Shown here piece after piece: positions 30,474 through 38,209 of a DNA stretch of 64,000 bases. How positions within the stretch are numbered: position 1 is the first letter of the stretch; each line of letters starts with the position of its first letter. The stretch spans positions 20,274 to 84,273 of the forward strand of contig NZ_QKAP01000121.1 in the NCBI RefSeq assembly GCF_003247215.1, written 5' to 3'. Made by a program: the position numbers and the translations under genes. Source of the DNA: Malonomonas rubra (GTDB taxonomy: Bacteria; Desulfobacterota; Desulfuromonadia; Desulfuromonadales; Geopsychrobacteraceae). The notes below the pieces were generated by a model that was given only the letters and a program-made list of their open reading frames with translations, was not told the origin of the DNA and did not search any database.

Positions 30474-30854
30474 TCATCTGTCGATCTCAAGCAGTTGTCT
30501 TACAACTTCTATGATACGTGCAGTCTGAATCGGCTTGGCAAGATACTCATTTGCGCCCAGTGCCGTTGCCTTTTCACGATCCAGAACAGTCCCTTCTGTA
30601 GTGATGACAACTATCGGCAGTGCATTGTATTGAGCATCATTACGAAGCAGGCTGATCAGCTTCAAGCCGTCCATGATCGGCATATTGATATCGGTCAGCA
30701 GCAGGTCATAAATCTCATTCGACAACATCTTCAGCGCGGCAACCCCGTCCCCTGCTTCTTCAACCTGTAAGCCAGGGATGCGGTGCAAGGCGAAAACGAT
30801 AAGTTGTCGCATGGTTGGCGAATCATCAACCACCAATATACGAGCTGTCTGCAT
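30474..30854 (-). CDS. Single-domain response regulator (CheY-like)
   Basis: A 126-residue receiver with no output domain. Acidic pair D10-D11 (VVDDSPTMRQL), phosphorylation site D55 (LLTDINMPIMDG), threonine region VVITTEG and lysine in ANEYLAKP. Start: ATG at 30854 with GAGGGG 9 bases upstream; an ATG 9 bases earlier abuts that site. It is the last gene of the chemosensory cluster, about 80 bases after cheB. It probably receives phosphate from the CheA at 38-40 kb. Confidence 0.93.
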   Translation of the reverse strand: MQTARILVVDDSPTMRQLIVFALHRIPGLQVEEAGDGVAALKMLSNEIYDLLLTDINMPIMDGLKLISLLRNDAQYNALPIVVITTEGTVLDREKATALGANEYLAKPIQTARIIEVVRQLLEIDR

Positions 30855-30932
30855 ATAAAGCATCCCCTCAATAGCTTTTAAAAAAACAAGTTACTTTAAC
30901 AGCTTGATATAACAAATTCCAGCATCACAGAA

Positions 30933-31991
30933 TCAATCCACAGAAACAAAGGGTCGGCAGCACAGTTCAATCTCGTGCGCCATCCTTTTTAGCGGTACCA
31001 CTTTTTCAACCACCCCGGTCTGAGCGGTTTCTTTCGGCATACCGTAAACGACACAGGACTCTTCTGCTTCGGCTAAAACCCGCCCACCATATTTAGCAAC
31101 CTCCTCTGCACCGGCAGCACCATCATTACCCATTCCAGTCAACACAACCGCCAACGCTTTGGAACCATAAATATAAGCGGCCGTGCGGAACAGGACATTG
31201 GTCGATGGTGTGTATATCTGATCTTCCGGCGGATCGACAATCCGGACGCGCACCACACCACCGTAATATTGTAATTCGAGGTTTTTGCATCCAGGGCAAA
31301 CATAAACAGTTCCCGGAACCAGCTGGTCGCCTTGTTCCGCTTCTTTAACCGACATTACAGAGTAATCGTCCAAACGTTGGGCAAACGATTTGGTAAACCC
31401 GGCCGGCATGTGTTGAGTGACGACCACCGGGACCGGCAGTTTTTCCCGAAATGAACTGAAGATATGATGCAGTGCGGGAGGTCCTCCAGTGGAAGCACCT
31501 ATCAGCACTACGGTAGAACGATGCTCTGCAGTATAGCATTCCGGCTTTTGCCTAAATTTAGGCTCCTCAACAACTTCCAGGCGCTGCTTGATCTTTTCAC
31601 CGCTAAGGAGTGAAGCCTCGACAACCTTCCCGATCAAATCACGCTGAATATTATAGAGTTCTGAACTTTTTGCTCTGGCCGGCTTGGCAATAAAATCGAA
31701 AGCACCTAAATCCAATGCCTTAAAAACATCCTGTCGACCATTTTGCGAAGAAATGACAATCACCGGAACAGGATGGTTCTCCATGATCAAGCGCAGCAGG
31801 CTGAAACCACTCATGCGTGGCATTTCCAGATCCAAGGTAACCACATCCGGCTTCAGATCGATCAGTTTTTTCAGCCCTTCCTCACCGTCTACCGCATAGC
31901 CCACAACATTGATCCGAGAATCACCTTCTAGCATCTTGCCGATCGATATACGACTGAAAGCCGAATCATCAATCACCAGAACACTGATCAT
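30933..31991 (-). CDS. cheB: Chemotaxis protein-glutamate methylesterase CheB
   Basis: Removes methyl groups from chemoreceptors when phosphorylated. About 352 residues. An N-terminal receiver (VLVIDDSAFSRISIGKML, VVTLDLEMPRMSGFSLL) joins through a linker to a C-terminal esterase with the Ser in VLIGASTGGPPAL, the His in VTQHMPAGFTKSFAQRL and the Asp in VVLTGMGNDGAAG. The ATG overlaps the cheR stop (TGATG). No receptor gene is present in the window, so its substrate must lie elsewhere. Confidence 0.96.
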   Translation of the reverse strand: MISVLVIDDSAFSRISIGKMLEGDSRINVVGYAVDGEEGLKKLIDLKPDVVTLDLEMPRMSGFSLLRLIMENHPVPVIVISSQNGRQDVFKALDLGAFDFIAKPARAKSSELYNIQRDLIGKVVEASLLSGEKIKQRLEVVEEPKFRQKPECYTAEHRSTVVLIGASTGGPPALHHIFSSFREKLPVPVVVTQHMPAGFTKSFAQRLDDYSVMSVKEAEQGDQLVPGTVYVCPGCKNLELQYYGGVVRVRIVDPPEDQIYTPSTNVLFRTAAYIYGSKALAVVLTGMGNDGAAGAEEVAKYGGRVLAEAEESCVVYGMPKETAQTGVVEKVVPLKRMAHEIELCCRPFVSVD

Positions 31992-32860
31992 CAAAATCCT
32001 CCAGCAGAACCTGCAGGTCGTTGATAGACCATATCATGGGTAAAGTGACGTAGATCAAAATCGGTGCTGATATTTATCAACGATTCGGAATGGCCAAGCA
32101 GCAGGAAACCACTGCTGTTCAGTTGATCATAAAGGCACGAAATGACTTTCTTTTTCGCTTCGAGATCGAAATAGATGATAACGTTGCGACAGAAAATCGC
32201 ATCCATCTTCCCCAGCAACGAAACCCTCCGATGATCAAGCAAGTTGAGATGGCTGATGGTCACCAACTTTTTAACTTGATCTGAAATACGCAGCTTCCCC
32301 TGAGCCTCAACAAAATACCGGTCAATATAATATTGATCGGTACCGCGGAAAGAGTTTTTTCCGTACACCCCTTCCCGAGCCAAGGACAATACCTGTTTGC
32401 TGATATCGGTGCCGATAATTTCTACATTCCAGCGCCGCAGTTCAGGATTCTGCAACATCAGCATCGCCAGCGTATAGGGTTCTTCACCCGACGAGCACCC
32501 GGCACTCCAAATTCTCAGGCTACGGTCTCCTGAACCACGCTTTTTTTCCATGACTTCCGGAAGGATTTCATCGATAAAAGTTTTTAGCTGAAAATTTTCG
32601 CGAAAAAAGTAGGTTTCATTCGTCGTCAGCAAATCGATGACCGTCGACAATTCATCTTCACGATCACGACTGTAGCGCAATTGATAATAATAATCCTTGA
32701 AACTACTGAGGTGCATCTCTACAAGTCGCTTGTTCAAGCGCTTCTCGAGCATGTATTTCGATTCAATATCAAAAAACAACCCGCAATGATCGTACACGAA
32801 ATCGCGAATCTGCCGAAACTCGTCATCCGACATTTTTATGTCCGACTTAAAGACAAACAT
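31991..32860 (-). CDS. cheR: Chemotaxis protein methyltransferase CheR
   Basis: SAM-dependent glutamate methyltransferase of receptors; 289 residues. An N-terminal helical domain precedes the SAM fold with WSAGCSSGEEPYTLAMLML, EIIGTDISKQVLSLAREG, and IFCRNVIIYFDLEAKKKV. The start has AGGAGG 9 bases upstream. It lies between the HEAT-repeat gene (5-base gap) and cheB (overlap). It has no C-terminal pentapeptide-binding extension. Confidence 0.97.
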   Translation of the reverse strand: MFVFKSDIKMSDDEFRQIRDFVYDHCGLFFDIESKYMLEKRLNKRLVEMHLSSFKDYYYQLRYSRDREDELSTVIDLLTTNETYFFRENFQLKTFIDEILPEVMEKKRGSGDRSLRIWSAGCSSGEEPYTLAMLMLQNPELRRWNVEIIGTDISKQVLSLAREGVYGKNSFRGTDQYYIDRYFVEAQGKLRISDQVKKLVTISHLNLLDHRRVSLLGKMDAIFCRNVIIYFDLEAKKKVISCLYDQLNSSGFLLLGHSESLINISTDFDLRHFTHDMVYQRPAGSAGGF

Positions 32861-32865
32861 AAGCT

Positions 32866-34854
32866 TCAGCCTCCTGCTACGCCTTTCCGCAAAGCGTCTT
32901 CAAGAGCCTGACGCACCTGAACGTCGGTTTCCTTTTTAAGGCACTCTTCGAACAGGCTAATCCGGTCCCTACAATCGGCTCGACGCAGCAAACTTACCGC
33001 CTGCAAACGCACTAACGGCCGCGCATGAGTTAACAACTGCTGGCAGGATTCTTCAACACAAAACAAACGAACCGCCGTGCCGACAACCTCCGGATCCTCA
33101 TGATTCAACGACCGCAGCAACATATCGGCAGACTTCTTCGGCAGTAATCGCTGCATCGTTTCCAAGGTAGCAATAGCAACTAAACCGACAGGGTCAGCGA
33201 GTCCCCGCTCAAGAATCGCCAGGGTCTCAGTTTCCTCCCCCAAGTTTAAAGCTCTGATCGCTTCCATCCGCACCCAAGGATCGGAGTCTTCCAGAACATG
33301 CTTTAAAATCGATGTCGATTTTTGCGCCGGAAAAGAACCAAGCGCCGATGCAGCCAAGCGCCTTACGTCGGCAACCTCATCGGTCAAAGCGAGCGAAAGA
33401 CCGGAAAGGAGGCGAGGAGAATTATGTCCCGCAAGGCTGCGCAAGGCTTCACAGCGTACTGCTGGAGTAGCATCCTTTAATGCTAGTAACAAAAAACTTT
33501 CGACATTACCTACCGGCATGTTCCCAAGGGTGCGTACAGCGAGCAAACGCAACTCCGACTCCGGCGATTCTAAATAAGGAGAGATCGTCTGCACAACCTC
33601 CCTCGGCACTTTCCTGCCAATCAGGCGGAGGGCATCCGAAGCGGCATCCCGCAACTCAGCGATATCGTCCTCAAGTGCATCTCCGAGCAGAGGAATCGCT
33701 TTTTCCGTACCGATTTCACCTAAAGCAATAATCGAAGCGTAACGAAACTGCGGATCCTCGGCCTGAATCCCTTCTAGTGCTAACGGTTCAATCTCTGAAC
33801 AGCCCAACTCTCCGAGTAGATAGATCAGATAAAGTGCGCTTTCATCGTTTAACTTTGTCGACTCCAGCAATCCGGCAAAAACCGTTTTGGGAACATTTCG
33901 TGCTGCGCAGACAACATCGGCACGCAACTCCTCTTCTGCCAGCAGCGGCAGGATATGACTCACAACCGGAGCATCCGGGAACAGACTAAGCACGTAGCAG
34001 GCAGCACGTCGGTATTCCAACTGTTCATGCCGGAGATAATCTAGCAACCGCTCGATAACTTCATCCGTTTCCCTTTCAACAGAGAGCCCCCCATCCAGCG
34101 CCAAAGACTTGACCAGCTGTCCGAAAGAGAGCAAGGCAACCTCTCTGTTTTTCCGCATTGGATCTGACAGACCTTTTTGTAAAACCGGAATGGCTGCTAC
34201 ATCACAAAGTTGCCCCAAGCAATTAAAGACCGCTTTCCGCAACAGAGCATTCTGCGCATAGGGCAGAATCTGTGCCGCAGGCACCCCTTTACCAATAGAT
34301 GTCAGGGCTTCAAAAATGGTGAATTGTAAACCGGGCTCAGAGGTCTCCAATAATTTCAACAGGCCCTCGACCGCATCTACGGAGCGTAATTTCCCGAGCG
34401 TTTCGACAACTGCATAGCGAACATTTTCATCTTTGTCCTGCAGATAAGGCAGCAACTTGTTAACACACCAGGGACAGCTGATCTCACCAAGGATATCAAC
34501 GATAAATTTTCGCACCTCGGCATCTGAGGAATCTAGACGGGGCAAAAGATTGTCTGCAATCTGCGCTCCAAGACCAATCAATATTTCGATTGCAGCATTG
34601 CGTAACCCCGCATTGTCTGGATGACTCAGTTGGTCGATGACAATGTCAGCCCGCGAAATGGCATTGGGCTGCTGCATAAAATAATTGATCGCTTCTTTGC
34701 GGACCCGCCAGTCCTCATCCCCTAAGGCAATCAGGAACAAAGGCTGATCAAATCCATTCAACAGCACCAGCTCACGCGTTGCCTGCAAGCGCTTTTCAAC
34801 CAGTTCATCCATCAACAATGCCTTAAGTTCTTTATTTTCCACCAACAACTCCAT
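32866..34854 (-). CDS. HEAT-repeat protein of the chemosensory cluster
   Basis: 662 residues made almost wholly of HEAT / PBS-lyase-type helical repeats of about 31 residues. Recurring cores include DEDWRVRKEAINYF, DSDPWVRMEAIRALN and DATPAVRCEALRSLAGH. There is no signal peptide, membrane span or catalytic motif. It is therefore likely a cytoplasmic protein-binding scaffold. It is sandwiched between the zinc-ribbon/receiver gene and cheR, so it is probably a dedicated partner of this signalling system. Its function is not known to me; a role in organising CheA/CheW or a downstream effector is inference. Confidence 0.85.
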   Translation of the reverse strand: MELLVENKELKALLMDELVEKRLQATRELVLLNGFDQPLFLIALGDEDWRVRKEAINYFMQQPNAISRADIVIDQLSHPDNAGLRNAAIEILIGLGAQIADNLLPRLDSSDAEVRKFIVDILGEISCPWCVNKLLPYLQDKDENVRYAVVETLGKLRSVDAVEGLLKLLETSEPGLQFTIFEALTSIGKGVPAAQILPYAQNALLRKAVFNCLGQLCDVAAIPVLQKGLSDPMRKNREVALLSFGQLVKSLALDGGLSVERETDEVIERLLDYLRHEQLEYRRAACYVLSLFPDAPVVSHILPLLAEEELRADVVCAARNVPKTVFAGLLESTKLNDESALYLIYLLGELGCSEIEPLALEGIQAEDPQFRYASIIALGEIGTEKAIPLLGDALEDDIAELRDAASDALRLIGRKVPREVVQTISPYLESPESELRLLAVRTLGNMPVGNVESFLLLALKDATPAVRCEALRSLAGHNSPRLLSGLSLALTDEVADVRRLAASALGSFPAQKSTSILKHVLEDSDPWVRMEAIRALNLGEETETLAILERGLADPVGLVAIATLETMQRLLPKKSADMLLRSLNHEDPEVVGTAVRLFCVEESCQQLLTHARPLVRLQAVSLLRRADCRDRISLFEECLKKETDVQVRQALEDALRKGVAGG

Positions 34855-34865
34855 TGTTACAGCGG

Positions 34866-35663
34866 TTAATTACAGGAATAAGTTTGACAGGCGGCGTCGA
34901 ATGCCTGCTGAATAAAATCGACTGAAAAATCCTCTGCAGCCGGCAGACGGGAAACCAGCATTCGCCGTCCCTCGTCCAACTGTTCAGCAAACAACTGTTC
35001 AAGCTGGCCGGACTCCAAACCATTTTCCAACAACTCCTGATTATAGAGCAGGATATCGGCCACCAATAATTTTGCCAAAATGCTGGCCTGCCCATGAACA
35101 TCGGTCTGCCGCAAACTCCGTTCACCACCAGTAGTTGCAGCTGGAGCATCAACTGCAGCAAAGCGAGCAGCCAGTTCAGGATGCAGTTCCCCCAGTAGAG
35201 GAAGTAACCTATCACCGATATGGTGCAGTTCAAGGTAGGCATCAGCACCGTACAGAGATTCAGGGCGCTTCTTATAAGCAGTTCGGTTGTAAACAGATGG
35301 CAGCAACACTACTTTATGGCGCACATTCCTCGATGCTTTAACACGCTCGATCAGCTGAAAGGGAAAAGTCCCGTTAAAGGCAACATCCAACAGCAAGACG
35401 GTGCATCGGTCTTCCTGCAGGTGAAAAAAAACTTCGCTGTCATTTCTACAAACTAGGCAATCCAAATCAAGCTGACCAAACCGTTCTCTCAACAGCTGAC
35501 AAACCACTTCGTCTTCATGGGCAACTAGGACGGTAACTTCTAAATATTTTTTTCTGATCTTGAACTTGGTTCGGCACTGGGGACAACTTACCTGTAAAGA
35601 CGACTTCGACACATTTTGCGGAGAACGCAGACGGACCTTACATTTTGGACACTTAACAATCAT
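34866..35663 (-). CDS. Zinc-ribbon protein with degenerate receiver domain
   Basis: 265 residues. Residues 1-40 form a zinc ribbon with two CxxC pairs (VKCPKCKVRLRS and VSCPQCRTKFKI), as in MJ0042-type zinc-ribbon proteins. Residues about 43-165 look like a receiver fold (TVLVAHEDEVVCQLLRERFG, CTVLLLDVAFNG, YGADAYLELHHIGDRLLPLL). The acidic pair is reduced and the conserved lysine after the last strand is missing, so phosphorylation-driven switching is doubtful. The C-terminal 100 residues are helical and unassigned. It lies between cheW and the HEAT-repeat gene. Confidence 0.75.
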   Translation of the reverse strand: MIVKCPKCKVRLRSPQNVSKSSLQVSCPQCRTKFKIRKKYLEVTVLVAHEDEVVCQLLRERFGQLDLDCLVCRNDSEVFFHLQEDRCTVLLLDVAFNGTFPFQLIERVKASRNVRHKVVLLPSVYNRTAYKKRPESLYGADAYLELHHIGDRLLPLLGELHPELAARFAAVDAPAATTGGERSLRQTDVHGQASILAKLLVADILLYNQELLENGLESGQLEQLFAEQLDEGRRMLVSRLPAAEDFSVDFIQQAFDAACQTYSCN

Positions 35664-35670
35664 CTAGCAA

Positions 35671-36192
35671 TTAAACATCCTCAGTCAGAGATGCAGATTC
35701 AAGCGAGCTCATATCAATCCTTTTTTCGTAAGCCACTATTTTTCGCGGATCGAGCAGCATCATCAAGCGGTCCCCTTTGCGACAAACTCCGGGAAAGAAT
35801 TCTGCTTCCTTCCCGGATAGGTAATAGGGAGTAGGTCGGACGTCACTCGACAAGCAGGAAACCACTTCAGTCACCTCGTCTGCCAAAAGGCCTACTATCC
35901 GCCCGTCGATGACACAAATGACAATCCGCTGTCCTTTAGAGTCGGAACCCGTTTTCTCCAGACCTAAGCGACTGCGTAGATCGACCACGGGGATTACCGC
36001 TTTGCGTAGGTGGATTACACCATCAACATACTCAGGAGCTTTCGGCACGGCAACTATCGGCAAGGGACGAATAATCTCTTTTATACACATGATATCGAGT
36101 GCATAAAATTGTTGTCCCACTCGCAAACAAGCGACCTTCAACAGCTGTTGTGCAAGAGTTTCCGAGGTACCCGTCGACTTGTCCTGACGCAT
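35671..36192 (-). CDS. cheW: CheW-like coupling protein
   Basis: 173 residues, one CheW domain from about residue 17: VACLRVGQQFYALDIMCIKEII, AVPKAPEYVDGVIHLRKAVIPVVDLRSRLGL, and the C-terminal FFPGVCRKGDRLMMLLDPRKIV. It couples CheA to receptors. It is the second CheW of the cluster; the other is at 36.7-37.3 kb. Two couplers in one cluster suggest different partners or mixed arrays. Confidence 0.94.
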   Translation of the reverse strand: MRQDKSTGTSETLAQQLLKVACLRVGQQFYALDIMCIKEIIRPLPIVAVPKAPEYVDGVIHLRKAVIPVVDLRSRLGLEKTGSDSKGQRIVICVIDGRIVGLLADEVTEVVSCLSSDVRPTPYYLSGKEAEFFPGVCRKGDRLMMLLDPRKIVAYEKRIDMSSLESASLTEDV

Positions 36193-36202
36193 CTACTATC
36201 TT

Positions 36203-36571
36203 TCAACCGTTGATCAGTTTGGCAATCGTTTCCATCACCATTGCCGATTTAAAAGGCTTCGTAATGTATTCATCGGCGCCTACTTCCTGCCCTCGACCGA
36301 TGTCTTCCGGGGTTTTCTTGGCGGTAAGCAGAATGACCGGGATATGCTTGGTTGCCGGGTTTTCCTTAATCCGTGAACAGACTTCGAAACCATCCATTTT
36401 AGGTAGCATAACGTCCAACAGCACCAGATCGGGCATTTCTTCATCAATTGCCTCCAGCGCAGCCACACCGGTGGTCACCCCCTGAACAAGGTATCCCTTG
36501 GTAGTCAAAAGAATACTTTCCAGCTTCAACAGGCTTTCTTCATCCTCTACAACGAGAATTTTCTTTTGCAT
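36203..36571 (-). CDS. Single-domain response regulator
   Basis: 122-residue receiver of the PilH/PleD-like kind: ILVVEDEESLLKLESILL, phospho-site Asp in LVLLDVMLPKMDGFEV, VILLTAKKTPEDIG and ADEYITKPF. All residues needed for phosphorylation are present. It lies between the two cheW genes. It is more like gliding/pilus and cell-cycle receivers than like flagellar CheY. Confidence 0.93.
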   Translation of the reverse strand: MQKKILVVEDEESLLKLESILLTTKGYLVQGVTTGVAALEAIDEEMPDLVLLDVMLPKMDGFEVCSRIKENPATKHIPVILLTAKKTPEDIGRGQEVGADEYITKPFKSAMVMETIAKLING

Positions 36572-36657
36572 AAGTCAGCTCCCTGGATTATCGGCTTTAA
36601 AACCGAATGCAATACCCACAGCCCCTTGGTCCAACACGAATACTGTATGGATCTAAA

Positions 36658-37329
36658 TCAAATTTTCAAAACATCATCCGGGTTCAATAGAATCAGCATC
36701 CTGCCCTGATAACGTCCGACACCGGAAACATAATTTTCACCATCTTTAACGACCAAAGGAGACTGCTCGATTGCATCCTTCGGCATTCTGACAACTTGGG
36801 TGATTCGGTCGACCAGTAATCCGATTGATTGTTCTTCACCTTCACAGACAATAATCCGCTGATAGCTGCTCTCATCGCTCTTCCCAAGCTGCAAACGAGT
36901 TCGTAGGTCGATGACTGGAACAACTTCTCCACGAAGTGACAAGATGCCACGAACGTACTCAGGGACATCAGGAAGATCGGTATAGGTGCGTGGTTTGATC
37001 AGTTCCAGCACAACATCAAGGCTTAACGCATACTCTTCCTTGCCAAGAAAAAAAGTCAGCCATTGAACCGTTTCGACTTCAAGCCTCTTCTCAGCGCCGG
37101 AAATCCCCTGGATATAATCCTCTTCAGAGGCGAAAATCAGATCAGGGAAAAACTGATTTATGCCCTTTCCACCAGCAGGACTTCCTTGCAGAAAATCGTT
37201 GTCCAGAACCTGTGCTTCGTGGATCTCGGCCTCGACAGTCGGTTCAAGCAACGCCTTTTCTTCAACAGATGCCGTCTGCTGGAGTACAGGTTTCTGCTGG
37301 GCTTTTTTTCTGATTTCAGCAAGATCCAT
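36658..37329 (-). CDS. cheW: CheW-like coupling protein with N-terminal extension
   Basis: 223 residues. The first ~80 are hydrophilic and probably disordered. The CheW domain begins near residue 85 with VQWLTFFLGKEEYALSLDVV, then YVRGILSLRGEVVPVIDLRTRLQLG and GVGRYQGRMLILLNPDDVL. The extension has no motif I recognise. It lies downstream of the AAA ATPase gene and upstream of the receiver gene. Confidence 0.93.
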   Translation of the reverse strand: MDLAEIRKKAQQKPVLQQTASVEEKALLEPTVEAEIHEAQVLDNDFLQGSPAGGKGINQFFPDLIFASEEDYIQGISGAEKRLEVETVQWLTFFLGKEEYALSLDVVLELIKPRTYTDLPDVPEYVRGILSLRGEVVPVIDLRTRLQLGKSDESSYQRIIVCEGEEQSIGLLVDRITQVVRMPKDAIEQSPLVVKDGENYVSGVGRYQGRMLILLNPDDVLKI

Positions 37330-37405
37330 CGACTATCCGTTCGCCTTATCGGATAACACTATAGCAAAAACTAAATCGCTTCTCATGGCCAACCAAATAA
37401 AAAGC

Positions 37406-38209
37406 CTAGAGGCCCTCAAGTTCGTCAGCGACAGATTCCACCACATCCGCATCGATTTGCGCTACTCCTCGGCCAAACCCTTCCAGCAGCGCCAATGACG
37501 CCAATTGATTGATCCGCCGTGGAATGCCGCCTGAGTGACGGCTGATCGCCTTGACCGCGGAAGGAGCAAACAGGTCCCGGCGACCGCCGGCACAATCAAG
37601 GCGGTGTGCCAGATATTCAGCAACCTCGGAACTTTGCAGCGACATTAACGAAAACTGGATTCCGATCCGTTGTCTGAGCGGCTCATAAACCGAGTGAGCC
37701 AGACGTTTATTCAACTCGGGCTGCCCCATCAAAACTACACTGATCAAGTTGACATCATCGAGCTGATAGTTGGTTAACAGGCGAATTTCATCAAACACAT
37801 CCTTGTGCGGAATAAGCTGCGCCTCATCGATAATCAGCACCGGATGCTGTCCCTCCTGGTAAAGCTGAAAAAGCTGTGTACCCAGCTGCTCCAACAGTTC
37901 CGACTTATTATTGGCCGGCTTTTCTACCCCCAACCGCAGTGCCAACACGTGCAAGAACTCCAACGGAGACAACCGCGGGTTGGTCAGCAGCACAATCCGA
38001 TATCTGCCTTCTAGTTCATCCATCAACTTTCTGGAAAGGGTCGTCTTACCACAGCCGATTCCGCCGGTCAGCAGAACCATATCGTGCTCTTCGACGGCAT
38101 GCAGCAGCCTCGCATACGCCTCGCGGTGGCTGCGGGACATATACAGAAACTTCGGATCGGGTGTCTTCGCAAAGGGCCGAGCCTTGAAGCCAAAAAAATC
38201 CTTATACAC
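37406..38209 (-). CDS. ExeA/GspA-like AAA ATPase in chemosensory operon
   Basis: 267 residues. The start MYKDFFGFKARPFAKTPDPKFLYMS is typical of ExeA-type ATPases. Walker A is GGIGCGKTTLSRK (about residue 49), Walker B VLIIDEAQLI, sensor region VVLMGQPELNKRL, and the C-terminal HSGGIPRRINQLASLAL. It lacks the periplasmic peptidoglycan-binding half of real ExeA. ExeA relatives help place secretion or pilus machinery, and small versions also occur in other clusters. The gene overlaps the 3' end of cheA by 8 bases, so it is translationally coupled to it. That location implies a role in the signalling complex; which one is unknown. Confidence 0.88.
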   Translation of the reverse strand: MYKDFFGFKARPFAKTPDPKFLYMSRSHREAYARLLHAVEEHDMVLLTGGIGCGKTTLSRKLMDELEGRYRIVLLTNPRLSPLEFLHVLALRLGVEKPANNKSELLEQLGTQLFQLYQEGQHPVLIIDEAQLIPHKDVFDEIRLLTNYQLDDVNLISVVLMGQPELNKRLAHSVYEPLRQRIGIQFSLMSLQSSEVAEYLAHRLDCAGGRRDLFAPSAVKAISRHSGGIPRRINQLASLALLEGFGRGVAQIDADVVESVADELEGL

